A stretch of 64,000 nucleotides of DNA, from contig OY763072.1 in NCBI GenBank assembly GCA_963666865.1, positions 2,790,001-2,854,000 on the forward strand, read 5' to 3'. The translations under genes and the position numbers were made by a program. Below the pieces are notes generated by a model. That model worked only from the letters and a program-made list of their open reading frames with translations, was not told the origin of the DNA and did no database searches. Of the stretch, positions 24,949 through 34,112 are shown one piece after another. The first letter of the stretch is position 1. Each line of letters begins with the position of its first letter. This DNA is from Bin87 sp963666865. Its GTDB lineage: Bacteria; Chloroflexota; Dehalococcoidia; Lucifugimonadales; UBA3495.

Positions 24949-26770
24949 TCAAAAGCCCGTAAAAGCGGGCCGGAGAGCCCTGGTTGGGAAGAGCCATAGC
25001 GCCAGCGTTGGCGACCTGAGCCAAGCCGACATCCAGGCTGGCAGGAAGTGGCGGTCCGCCCCGTGATTGCGGCTGATTTCAACGGTGGTGGCGATGGCGT
25101 CGGGGTCATCGCCAGGATCACCGAAAACACCGGTTTGGTTTGTCAGCAGGGTCAGGTTGGCCACCGTGGCAGCCAGGTACAACTGGAATTTGGTCTTGAG
25201 CCGCCCGAAGTAACTCGCCTGACGGATGCCCAATCTGCCTGTGGCGGATCGAGCCAGTCGATGCTCCGCCACCACCCGTCGTTGCCGGTACTGGTCGTAG
25301 TCGGCGCTCTGCTGCAAGACCCGAGCCGCTTGCAGCAAGCCTTCCTGTGGGTGGATCAGCACCTGCCGGCCCTTCCTGCCTTTGGCCGCAAAGCACTGGG
25401 ACCGCAGCGGGCAAACCTGGCACACCGCGCCGTCGAACCGGAAGGCGTGCAGACGATGCACCGTACCAGTACTGTCGGTGCGTTTCCCGGCTGGCACGAT
25501 GGTGCGGGTGACCTGTCCGGCGGGACAGGTGCAACTCCCCTGGGCCAGGTTGATGACGAAGTCTTCCTTGGGAAAGTGCTTGCGGTTAGGTCGTCCCGGC
25601 ACGCGGGCCACCAGCTTGCGCCCGGCGTCCGCAAAAGCCTGGCGGGTGCCGCCGTCGCCATAGGCGGTGTCCCCTATGGCTTCCACCACCGCCACATCGG
25701 CGCTGGCCTCGCTCTGTTCCACCAACTCCAGCGCCCCCAGATTGTCGGAAGCGTTGCCCGGCAGCACATCCACCGCGGTGATCAATTGACTGTCGGTGTC
25801 CACCACAACCGCTGCCTTGTGCCCGTCGAAGCTCTTGCTCTTGTGGCCGTGACGCATTTCAGGATCATGCACCGACACCATCCGGTCCTTGCTCACTCCC
25901 TCTTTCAGGCCCACCCTGCCGTCAGTGTCATCATCATCGCCAGTACAGTCGCCGTCTCCACCACGTTTCACGTCCTGGAGCAGTCCACCGAAGGCGGACC
26001 TCAGCAACTCCGCGGCCTCAACTGTCGCCTGCCGCTCGGCGCTGTCGGCGTCCAACCCGTCCTGGGCCTAACGGGCCAATTCCAGCAGCCGGTCGGCATC
26101 CGCCACAATCTGTCCCAAAAGCCTCCGCCGCGCCCGACGGTTGGACCAGTCGATGGCCGCCTCACCCTTCACGCTGGAGTCCACGTAGTGCTTGTAACCG
26201 TGGCCTTCCGCCCAGCGCGCACTGGCACACCCTCCACCGCCGAAAGCGCCCGCATCAGCTTCACGATGCTGTCGGCCAGCAGATTGTAAGTGTCCTTCAC
26301 CGCCTCACGACCCAGGATGTAGGTCGTGTCCATCGCCACCCGCATCCCACGCTTTCCCTTCAGGTAGCCGGCTTCCCGCGCCAGCCGCAGGCTCTGCTCG
26401 AACACTTCCCGCACCTTGTCGCGCCGGATCAACTGCGCCCGGAACACCTGCAGCGTGCTTTTGGCAAACGGCCGATCCTCAATCTCAATGCCCAACGCCA
26501 CCTTCCACCGGGTGTCGAAGTCGGCGCGGGCCTTGTCCTCGGCGTCACTGACCCTGTCGTGGGTCTGCAACAACAGCGCCGTGGCCAGGAGGCTGGGCGG
26601 CACGCTGCCCCGACCATTGTCAGGCAGTACAGCTCGGCGAAGTCGGCGTCGCGGAACAACCGGCCCCGCAATGACGCCAGCAGCACATAGAAGGTGTCCT
26701 TGCCCACCAGGTCCAGGTACAACTGGTCCGCCTCCCACAGTCCCCTCTGGTCGGATCGCTCACCCAGCAT
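24949..26770 (-). pseudogene. IS1182-family transposase with at least two frameshifts
   Basis: Three frames together spell one IS1182-type transposase. The start at 26,770 reads LGERSDQRGLWEADQLYLDL. After a shift near 26,620 it reads DNGRGSVPPSLLATALLLQT and FAKSTLQVFRAQLIRRDKVR. After another shift near 26,200 it continues with MDADSAERQATVEAAELLRS, the DDE core (HGHKSKSFDGHKAAVVVDTD, AIGDTAYGDGG) and a CPLRSQC cysteine motif. It cannot make an intact enzyme. It abuts copy A of the 1.2-kb repeat. Confidence 0.85.
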
Positions 26771-26912
26771 AGTCTTGCTTCGCTCCGCTATCTCAGCTGG
26801 CCCGGAGTATAACCTCCCACTTCATCAACCGAGGTTTCCGGCCGAATTTCTAGGCCTCCCAGAATCATCCTTGAAACCGTTGTGGCTGAGGTCAATGCTC
26901 TCGATTTCAAGA

Positions 26913-28619
26913 TCATGAAGATGGCGCGATGCGTCGGATGATCCGTGTCTGGACGCCGTCTATCTGGTCCCGCACCGATTCGACCGCCGGCCACATACGG
27001 CGGATCATCTTACCCAGGACATGGTGGGGGATCGGGTCTTCACCGATGGTCGCTATCACGTCTTCTATCTCGGACAGGGTCATCGCGTCGCGTGGGTCGT
27101 CGGTGAACCGGATCACCCGGTGCAGGGTCCGGTGCTGAGCGTTTGCTCCCGACAGGCGCATTTCCTCGGCGTACGCCCGGCTGTCGTCGGTAGCGGCGAC
27201 CTGGCCCGGGTCACCGCCGTGACCGTTCTCCTTGGAGGTTTGGAACGCCTTAAATCCGCGTCCCGCGCCTTCCACCAGCATGGTCAGCAGGCACTCACGG
27301 CCGTTCGTATCCAAAAGAACGTCCGGGTCGATGCCCTGGCCGGATAGGGTCCCATTCATCCTCCAAGCCCATCCGCATTTGCCAGCGATGCGGTGGTCAA
27401 GGGTTTCCCAGTCCTCCGGCCAGTCGGCGACCAGCATCACGATGTTCCCCTGGTGGCGCGGGTCACGGTGAGAGACCAAGGCGTTCAGGTCCCAGACCGG
27501 AATCCCCGGAGCAGTATCCGCCCCCGTCCACAGGCAGAGCCGTGCCTGCTCCATTGCGTCTGCGATGTGCTGGGGTCTGACCGCGCCTCGGCCCATGGAC
27601 AAAATGCGCGCCCCGCTGGGACCCAGAGTGTCGCGCAGCGCTTGAGCGAGCAGGATCAGCGTGGGGTAGTCTCCGGCGATGACGTCAATAGTTTGGTGGT
27701 GGCCGCACAGGTGCCAACCCAGGCGCCCGGCCAGGACCCGGTCGTCTCCGTTGCCGAGGAGTCGCAAAAACCGGCGCATCATCTCAGCTCCGGGAGACTC
27801 GCCTTCCATGGCGTCCTGGGCGTAGGCCGTGGGACAGGGCGTCATGTCCAGCAGAAAGTGGGGTGTCACATCAGCCGGGTCCACGATGATCCCGTCGGAT
27901 AGGCGGACCAGGTGGTCGCGACACCGGAGGATCGGGAACCCGCTGACCGGGTTCAAAGAGCTGGTGTCGACGCGTGCGATCGGCACCGACGAGTCGTCAG
28001 CCAGCCGCGCAGCCCGCCTCATCACCTTGGTCACGGAAACGCCGCCATCGGTGTGCCGCAGCAGCCGGCCCAAGACCCGAGTGCTGACAAGGGCATCGTC
28101 CCCCGCCATGCTCACGGCTTCCGCATTCACCTCGGACAGCGCAAGATCCAGCAGAGCCGGGAAATCGGGTCTGCTCTGCAGTCGCCACATACCGGAGGTG
28201 GGGTTTCGCAGGAGCATTTCCCAGGTGCCGCCGTCCTTCACCACCAGGCGGATATCGTCCGGCCTCAGATTGACCAGCCTAAGGAGGTCGCCCAAATCAC
28301 TGGAAGCGAACAGCTCTTCAAGCGGCACGGACAGGTGCAGCAGCACTTCGGCATCCCTTGATTGTTCCCGGCCTCCCCCTTCCGGATGGTGGCGCTCTCC
28401 GGGTAGGGCTTCGCCATCTCCGGGCACGTCCGGCGCAGGAGGCGACTCCACGACCTCCACCATGTCGACAGCGTCCTCTCTGGTGTCTGATGAGAGATCA
28501 ACGCCGGTCTGGCCGTCCTGGGGGAACGGTTCGACCGCAGAAGTTCCCATCGGCCCTGGCGGAGTAGACATTGGCGTGTCATCGGGTTCCAAAGCCTTCA
28601 AGTCGAAAAGCGTCATCAC
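26913..28619 (-). CDS. Replication-module protein resembling a D5/SF3 helicase without Walker A
   Basis: The first ~95 residues are acidic and low-complexity. The rest tracks the layout of phage/plasmid D5-type primase-helicases: HLVRLSDGIIVDPADVTPHF (the 'input signature' region, about 236-255), MRRFLRLLGNGDDRVLAGRL (281-300) and LCGHHQTIDVIAGDYPTLIL (304-323). The position that should be GxxGxGK(T/S) reads AGDYPTLI, so ATP binding by the usual loop is not possible. A degenerate, structural partner of the intact SF3 protein at 32.4-34.1 kb is my inference. It lies downstream of the PrimPol gene on the same strand (161 bases apart). Confidence 0.6.
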   Translation of the reverse strand: MMTLFDLKALEPDDTPMSTPPGPMGTSAVEPFPQDGQTGVDLSSDTREDAVDMVEVVESPPAPDVPGDGEALPGERHHPEGGGREQSRDAEVLLHLSVPLEELFASSDLGDLLRLVNLRPDDIRLVVKDGGTWEMLLRNPTSGMWRLQSRPDFPALLDLALSEVNAEAVSMAGDDALVSTRVLGRLLRHTDGGVSVTKVMRRAARLADDSSVPIARVDTSSLNPVSGFPILRCRDHLVRLSDGIIVDPADVTPHFLLDMTPCPTAYAQDAMEGESPGAEMMRRFLRLLGNGDDRVLAGRLGWHLCGHHQTIDVIAGDYPTLILLAQALRDTLGPSGARILSMGRGAVRPQHIADAMEQARLCLWTGADTAPGIPVWDLNALVSHRDPRHQGNIVMLVADWPEDWETLDHRIAGKCGWAWRMNGTLSGQGIDPDVLLDTNGRECLLTMLVEGAGRGFKAFQTSKENGHGGDPGQVAATDDSRAYAEEMRLSGANAQHRTLHRVIRFTDDPRDAMTLSEIEDVIATIGEDPIPHHVLGKMIRRMWPAVESVRDQIDGVQTRIIRRIAPSS

Positions 28620-28780
28620 AAACTCCCATAGATGGTGTTGTATGCATTATGGCGATTCGCCGCCGCCACTACGTTCTATCCCGTCCAGGGCCCTGCAGTG
28701 GCGGCGAGACAGCAAGACAGCAAAAGGATGAAGTTTCAGAAAAATCGGTGCTTCAATACCGCGCACGCCGCGTCCGAGGA

Positions 28781-30061
28781 CTATGGGCTCTGGTCAGGGC
28801 GGACCTTCAACTGGTACAGGGCGTCATACCGGCGGTCCTGGATGAGCGTCATGACCTCCGCGATGGGAACGCCGGCGGCGATGGCGTCATGGGCCGCCTG
28901 GGCGAAGCACTCCGCCTGAGCTTCCACAGCGGCGGTGCGCCGTGGGCATGAACGCCGGGTGATCCCGCGGAGGTACTTGGTGAGTGCCCTCGCCGTGAGC
29001 CCGTATTGCCGGGACTGCACGCCCACGTGCGCCAGAGCTTGGAGTTGGTAGAAGGCCAGCTGTACGGCTCGGACGGGCGGCGGATGCCAGTGCCGGTAGC
29101 CAGGGCCGTGAGCCGCACACGGGGCCGGTTCCCCGGCGTCCGAGGTTCCCGGATCAGCGGTTGCGGCGGTTCTGGTATCCGCCCGGTTGCCGGTGGGCGC
29201 GGGTTCCCGGCCACGGTCCCCCGACCCCACTATACCCCCCACAAGGTTCGCTTCCGCCCTGTCGGCGGCACTGGGAAGCCGCGCGCGGTTGGTACGCTCT
29301 ATCCTCTCCAGCTGCTTCAGTTCCTCCAGGCCGCGCCTCCAGTCTAGCGCGGGCGCCACATCCCACCCCAGATACGATCGCACCGTTCTGACGGTCCGCT
29401 CCAAAACCGCGGCAATCTCACGCTGGGTGTATCCCTCGTTGTGCATCGCCTTGGCTATCATCGCTCTCACCCGCGGTACCCGCGCCCGGCTGACGCCCGA
29501 TAGCTTGCCCCGGCGAGATTGGGCCACTGATGAGTGATCCGGCGGCTTGCGTGGGGTGGCGGTGCCCGGCTCAGCACGCGGCGCCCGGTTGATTATCTCG
29601 GCCGGATAGGTCGCGGCCGGATCGGATTCCATGATGCGATCAAGCGCTGCCACGCCCTCCCATAAGATGACGTAGGCATTGGCGCTGACAATGTCCCCTG
29701 AACAACCGTGATATTGCCAGGTCCGTGGCGGTCGATGGACCCCGTCTCGGTACCAGAGGTGCACACCGCCGCTGGGAGTTCGGGTCGCCGCGGCCGGAGG
29801 ATGGGTCTCCATCAACTCGCCGGGGTCTCCGTGGTCCACGTCGATGACCGTAAACCCGAGGGTGGCCGGTATGACGGCCAGACGGCCCCCAGCCAGGAGG
29901 TGGTTCAGGCAGCGATGCACTCGGGTACGCCGGCGATTCCATTTCCGGTACACCGGGCTCTTGTCCTCGTGAACCGGGACAAAAATAACCCCATAGTGCT
30001 TCAACCGTTCGAGCCGCTGGCGCATCAGGGGACCCGGCGCCGGGCACGTTTGGGCAGACAT
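28781..30061 (-). CDS. PrimPol-type primase/polymerase with helix-turn-helix
   Basis: The N-terminal archaeo-eukaryotic primase domain shows VIDVDHGD (D74xD76, metal binding) and PSGGVHLWYR (about 96-105, catalytic His region), as in the bifunctional DNA primase/polymerase family of plasmids and integrative elements. Residues ~200-235 form a helix-turn-helix (YTQREIAAVLERTVRTVRSY). The remainder (250-426) is Arg/Ala-rich and unassigned. It should make primers, and possibly extend DNA, for replication of the element. The SF3 helicase upstream on the same strand is the natural partner. Confidence 0.75.
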   Translation of the reverse strand: MSAQTCPAPGPLMRQRLERLKHYGVIFVPVHEDKSPVYRKWNRRRTRVHRCLNHLLAGGRLAVIPATLGFTVIDVDHGDPGELMETHPPAAATRTPSGGVHLWYRDGVHRPPRTWQYHGCSGDIVSANAYVILWEGVAALDRIMESDPAATYPAEIINRAPRAEPGTATPRKPPDHSSVAQSRRGKLSGVSRARVPRVRAMIAKAMHNEGYTQREIAAVLERTVRTVRSYLGWDVAPALDWRRGLEELKQLERIERTNRARLPSAADRAEANLVGGIVGSGDRGREPAPTGNRADTRTAATADPGTSDAGEPAPCAAHGPGYRHWHPPPVRAVQLAFYQLQALAHVGVQSRQYGLTARALTKYLRGITRRSCPRRTAAVEAQAECFAQAAHDAIAAGVPIAEVMTLIQDRRYDALYQLKVRPDQSP

Positions 30062-30247
30062 AGGCTGTCCTCCGTCTGGGTATTTCCTCCATTATCCCAA
30101 GGAGGCAATTCTTTTCCCGGCACGCCTCCCGCCCCATAGACGCAGCGGCGCCGGGAGCCTGGGGCACTCCTTTTTCGACCGTGCCGGCTGCCACCCGCTA
30201 CACTGGTAACCGCCGGCCCTATCAATCACATCCACGGAGCACGCCTA

Positions 30248-30349
30248 ATGTCCACAGACGAACGCAACGACCCGCAAGATGCCTCGTTGGCCGGAACACC
30301 CGACGACCGCAGGTACGACGTCCTCATCGTGAAGGACGCCGACGATTAG
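30248..30349 (+). CDS. Tiny acidic reading frame, doubtful
   Basis: A 33-residue frame (MSTDERNDPQDASLAGTPDD then RRYDVLIVKDADD) has GGAG nine bases before its ATG. It could be a small gene or the start of something cut by the transposase remnant that follows. No family. Confidence 0.2.
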   Translation: MSTDERNDPQDASLAGTPDDRRYDVLIVKDADD

Positions 30350-30399
30350 GACCACGTAGTCACCTGCCCCGAGCTGGGCTGTGCCAGCCAGGGCGGCAC

Positions 30400-30690
30400 C
30401 ATTGGCGGTAGACGACGTCACTGGCGCCAGGGCCAACGCCGTGTTTCGCACCGGCGAGGACACCGCTGGCGACTTCATGCTGCTGGAAGGACTGATCCAG
30501 CGCTGGGGTCTTCCCCAGGCACTGTATAACGACGGCCATGCCGCCTTCAAACACAACGCCCGCAACTTCAGACCACAGGGGAAGCCACCCAGTTCGCGCG
30601 ATCCTTGCAGGAAATGGGTGTCCGGCAGATTCTCGCCCGCTCACTCCAAGCCCCGGGAGATCCCGCCAGCACCTCCATGCTCCGCGCCGT
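30400..30690 (+). pseudogene. ISNCY-like integrase-core transposase remnant
   Basis: LAVDDVTGARANAVFRTGED ... LIQRWGLPQALYNDGHAAFK is the DDE core signature around the first and second Asp of ISNCY/rve transposases. One frame over, QFARSLQEMGVRQILARSLQ continues it. Both termini are missing. The same family is seen at 50.65-51.24 kb. Confidence 0.65.
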
Positions 30691-30963
30691 ACGCGAATGG
30701 CCCCACTGCATCACACCCACTCTGCCTCGTCGATCACGGGCTGAGTGACCTTGCCCACGGCGTAGAAATCATTTGCTTCATACCCTTTGAGCGGCCTGAT
30801 CACGCCAGCGGCGCCCACCGGGAAAACCCGCCGGCGGTTGCTACACTGAATACAAACAGGTGCCCGAGCTGGCGAGGCATCTGCAGGGGGTGGGTCTCGG
30901 CGGCAGTCAAACCGTCCTACCTGCTCTGCCACTGTCAGCACACACTCATGAAAGGAGTTGACT

Positions 30964-31521
30964 ATGCCCCTCCGCCCATTTGGATTCCCCACCTACTCGG
31001 TGCAGTCCAGATTCACCGTGGAAACTCTGATAATGGACCCGGCCACAGACATGTCCGGAGCTGATCCCGCCGTGATAGAGCGCGTCCGCAACGCGTTCAT
31101 CGATCGTCTATATGGCCCAGGCGCCGCCGAGGTCCGGCCTCGACCCCTGCTGAGGTTGTCCATCGTCGAGATCGAGGCCCTGGCGACCATCGCACTGGAC
31201 GTCTGCTCCACGCACACCGATGATCCCGATGCCGCTGAACGCGATGCCTTGGACCGACTACAGCGCAAGCGGTCCGGGCGGACCATCTTCGGCCTGGTCG
31301 AGGGTCCACCCATCGAAGCCCTGGGCCGCGACATCATCATGCGCGGACGCATTGTGCTCACCGACCCCGGAGCGTGCATCGAGCCCTCCGTGTCAGCCAC
31401 TCTCTACGACCCACAAGGCCTGGTGGTGGATCCTGACGATCACGACGACATCATCGACGGCGGATTCCAAATCATCATGTCGGTTTACGACCCGGCGGAT
31501 GATGGGGCCGACGCAACCTGA
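30964..31521 (+). CDS. Hypothetical protein
   Basis: The start is the ATG at 30964 with a strong AAAGGAG six bases upstream. The 185-residue product is acidic, soluble and rich in Asp toward the C-terminus (VVDPDDHDDIIDGGFQIIMS). I recognise no domain. It is transcribed against the replication genes on the other strand and may be cargo or an accessory function of the same element. Confidence 0.55.
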   Translation: MPLRPFGFPTYSVQSRFTVETLIMDPATDMSGADPAVIERVRNAFIDRLYGPGAAEVRPRPLLRLSIVEIEALATIALDVCSTHTDDPDAAERDALDRLQRKRSGRTIFGLVEGPPIEALGRDIIMRGRIVLTDPGACIEPSVSATLYDPQGLVVDPDDHDDIIDGGFQIIMSVYDPADDGADAT

Positions 31522-31564
31522 GCCATCAACTCGGTCATTGGTGGCTAGCAGGCCGGTCAACGAT

Positions 31565-31673
31565 AGTGTCACCCGGTAACCCGCAAGATGCCGAATTTGC
31601 AGGTCTCACTTGGCTTCGTTAAGATGCTGGAGTAATTAAGTTTATGGCCTCTGCCGGGTGACGGGGTGACACT
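31565..31673. repeat. Inverted repeat pair 90 bases apart
   Basis: AGTGTCACCC (31,565-31,574) is perfectly complemented by GGGTGACACT (31,664-31,673), and the match extends imperfectly to about 20 bases inward. It lies between two plus-strand genes in the replication module. It could be a replication or partition site, or the ends of a tiny mobile unit. Confidence 0.45.
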
Positions 31674-31815
31674 CCGCGCGTGCTCATCGGTCGGGAACGT
31701 GTTCGATGGATGAATGATGGCGGAAGGCGCTTTATCGGTTCGGATCTTGGACCAGCGACCGTCACGGGGTTCCTTATCTGGTCACTCAACGAGCGTGCGT
31801 CGCGGCGGAAAATTC

Positions 31816-32154
31816 ATGCGCTACATCCTTAATGTAAAGGATGCCGACCTGTTCCGCGATTACGGAGATGCTATGAATCAGACGCAGTCGGATGCCCCAG
31901 GGTGGCCGGAAATCGAGTTGGGAGGCCTGACGTGGGCCGACAGCCAGAGTAGAAGCAGCTACTGGCGGGATTTCGACGGAGTGGGCCGGGTGGTCATCAC
32001 TCGGGTGCGCGATGGCACATGGGGTTTCTGCGTGCGAGGGCCGGGAAAGCGAATGGTGATCCCGTGGATTGCCGGCTTCCAAACCTCTTGGCATTGCGCC
32101 GCCGGATGCCGCGCTGAGATCTCGGAACGATACGCCGATCAGGGAGTGTGCTGA
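31816..32154 (+). CDS. Hypothetical protein
   Basis: I start this at MRYILNVKDADLFRDYGDAM (ATG at 31816); the frame is open further upstream but that translation is not protein-like. The 112 residues are soluble with four cysteines (GFCV and a C-terminal WHCAAGCRAE...GVC). I recognise no family. It lies between the inverted repeat and the bidirectional hairpin. Confidence 0.45.
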   Translation: MRYILNVKDADLFRDYGDAMNQTQSDAPGWPEIELGGLTWADSQSRSSYWRDFDGVGRVVITRVRDGTWGFCVRGPGKRMVIPWIAGFQTSWHCAAGCRAEISERYADQGVC

Positions 32155-32320
32155 ATCTCGCCCCGGTGGTTGGACATCGCGTCGCCGACTGTCGGAGCGT
32201 CATCACTAAACCTCAAACCTCGGGGTCTAGATTGAGCTACGGGGCAACGGAAGATCGTTCCCGACTGCACGGACCCGAATTTAGCTGGGTTCTCTCGGTC
32301 AAGAACGCTCGACGCAATAC

Positions 32321-32354
32321 CAAGAGCCGCCGGTTGGGAGACCGGCGGTTCTTG
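32321..32354. terminator. Strong hairpin between convergent genes
   Basis: CAAGAGCCGCCGGT and ACCGGCGGTTCTTG form a 14-bp stem (one G-U) around a 6-base loop. It lies 39 bases beyond the stop of the minus-strand primase and 166 beyond the plus-strand gene, so it can terminate both. The plus side is followed by a T-rich stretch. Confidence 0.65.
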
Positions 32355-32393
32355 GTGTTCCGTTGTTTTGCAAACTTAGCACTGCTGCGGGAT

Positions 32394-34112
32394 CTAGGAG
32401 AATTCCGATTCATGATCCTTCCATGTCCAAGCCGTAGAGCCTTTCCGCTTCGGAGCCTCACGGTCTTCCTTTGGACTTGGGCTCGGCGATTTGGATGACG
32501 CACTGGCGGTCAGGACCAGTCCCGGGTAGACACTGAACGTCTTCAGCTTCCCACCAATGCGCTTCTGCTTCTTGACCGGTTTGACCTTGTAGAAGGCGGA
32601 TACAGCCTTGCCCACAACTGCTTTGTCAAGGAGCCGGCCATCGGCGTTGTCCTCCCACCAGCTCTGGAAGTCTTCGTAGATACCAACGCTGGTGGCCCAT
32701 GGGTCGGCGGCCTCGGCGGCGCCTTCCGAACTTGCTGTCAACACGTTGGGTAGCCACTGACGTTGCCACAGCGGCATTTCACGTTGGGTCTGCTGATGGA
32801 GCTGCTCCTCCATGGTGGGCGTATCTTCCGGGAAGGGCTGCCCGGGATGTGCTGCGCAATATGCCACCAAGCGCGCCGCAACCGCCTGTCGGAAACGTCG
32901 ATCATCCGCATTATCGAGGTCACTGCCGCGGTCAACCAGGGTGGGATCGATACTGTCTCCGTCCAGGGCGGGACGCGTGATGATCTTGACCCGGGACCGG
33001 ATCGCCACCGCGTCGTCACTGGTGCCGTGTATGCCCAGGTTCAGCACCGCGCTTTCGACGCCGTCGTGATCACGGTCGATGTTGGTCTGGAACCAGGCGA
33101 ACGCAGACGGCCGGAAGGTGGCCCGTTTCTCCGCGACATTGCGCGCCGATATGTATGCCTCACCGCCCGCGGCCTTTTTGACGAAATCGCCATCGACCTT
33201 GCCACTGATCTCGGCTGTGTAGGCAATGCGGGCCGGCAGCCGCAGTTTGAGGCGGTCCCCGTTGTGCGGGTCACCTCCATAGCGACGGCCTGTCGCGACC
33301 CAGGCCACCGGGTCCATCTCCACGATGTACTGGTCCCCCAGGGCTCGTTGCACCGCGTTTTTCTCGGTTGTCTTGCCGGCGCCGGATGGACATAACTCAG
33401 CGATCAGCTGGCGGCTGGGCCAGTTCTGGAGGACGGCGGCATAGATCCTCTGTCGGTGCAAGTCATCGGGGTCCCCCTCACCCAGAGGAGGGAACAGCCG
33501 GTCGCAATCGGGGTGGAGGGCGTTGGGGTCGTAGTCGTCGGGGATGCTGGCCAATACCAGGAGCTTCCGGGCCGTGTCCAGAGGCGCCAGTTGTCCCGTT
33601 TGCAAATCGATGATTCCGTTGGGGGCGCCCAGGTAGCGGCGGTTGGCGTCCATCTCCGCCCGTTGCACCATGCGGACTCCGTGCCCGACTCCTGCCTCTT
33701 CCAGCTGCATCAGCACCATCCGAATGACGCGGCTGACCTTGCCGAAGTAGGAGTCCTGGATGACCCGGCGAGCGTCTTGGAATACCTCGACGTGTTCCCT
33801 CTCGGATAGCCTCATGCCCGCAGCCGTGCAGGCGGCCAGAAGGTACCTCTGGCCTGTTTGCATCAGCAACTTGCGGGCCTGAATGCTGGATAGTCTCCCA
33901 TTATCCTCGAGCGCGTAGATGTCGACACAGGGGTCGTCTTTGTCGTAGGCGATGGTCAACCGGTCGCCGAAATCGGCCAGGAATCTCAGGCAGTTCGCCG
34001 GGTCGTTGGCGTTGACGTGGGTCGGTTTCGGGACCTGAACTCTTTCCGCGGAACTGTCCTGGGATGATCCCACTGATAACGCCGGATTCGCCGGGTCGAG
34101 GTGGCAGGGCAA
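32394..34112 (-). CDS. D5/P4-type SF3 primase-helicase, 5' end displaced by ISAs1
   Basis: This is the replicative helicase of the mobile element. It has a D5-N region (LGAPNGIIDLQTGQLAPLDT, about 161-180), Walker A CPSGAGKTT (241-249), RIAYTAEISG and the sensor FAWFQTN typical of SF3 proteins. The present start (TTG at 34112) lies in the IS inverted repeat. Removing the ISAs1 element and one target duplicate joins it in frame to MNTTTASEQTQLQDHLDP, whose TTG at 35,386-35,388 has AAGGAG five bases upstream. So the gene was 15-18 codons longer. Only this non-conserved tip is lost, and a functional protein is possible if the new TTG is used. Confidence 0.85.
   Translation of the reverse strand: MPCHLDPANPALSVGSSQDSSAERVQVPKPTHVNANDPANCLRFLADFGDRLTIAYDKDDPCVDIYALEDNGRLSSIQARKLLMQTGQRYLLAACTAAGMRLSEREHVEVFQDARRVIQDSYFGKVSRVIRMVLMQLEEAGVGHGVRMVQRAEMDANRRYLGAPNGIIDLQTGQLAPLDTARKLLVLASIPDDYDPNALHPDCDRLFPPLGEGDPDDLHRQRIYAAVLQNWPSRQLIAELCPSGAGKTTEKNAVQRALGDQYIVEMDPVAWVATGRRYGGDPHNGDRLKLRLPARIAYTAEISGKVDGDFVKKAAGGEAYISARNVAEKRATFRPSAFAWFQTNIDRDHDGVESAVLNLGIHGTSDDAVAIRSRVKIITRPALDGDSIDPTLVDRGSDLDNADDRRFRQAVAARLVAYCAAHPGQPFPEDTPTMEEQLHQQTQREMPLWQRQWLPNVLTASSEGAAEAADPWATSVGIYEDFQSWWEDNADGRLLDKAVVGKAVSAFYKVKPVKKQKRIGGKLKTFSVYPGLVLTASASSKSPSPSPKEDREAPKRKGSTAWTWKDHESEFS

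Larger units (their letters stand above)
23755..24959 (+). repeat. 1.2-kb repeat, copy A (inverted copy at 51,506-52,709)
   Basis: From GGGGTCAGAC at 23,755 to AAAAGCCCG at 24,959 the DNA matches the reverse complement of 51,506-52,709 almost base for base. A one-base indel lies near 24,061/52,405, plus a few substitutions. The right part carries three direct 17-mers of type GTCAACCCCGTGTCCAC at 24,634, 24,717 and 24,829, resembling transposase-binding sites at a transposon end. No known transposase is encoded. I interpret it as a non-autonomous or unrecognised mobile unit. Confidence 0.75.

Noticed and set aside
24747..25130. Shared frame 'AFDSIVLPGAGRVSRRTLWL' near both repeat copies as a gene
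   Set aside because: It lies in the terminal, motif-bearing part of the 1.2-kb repeat and runs through flanking DNA of different origin in each copy.
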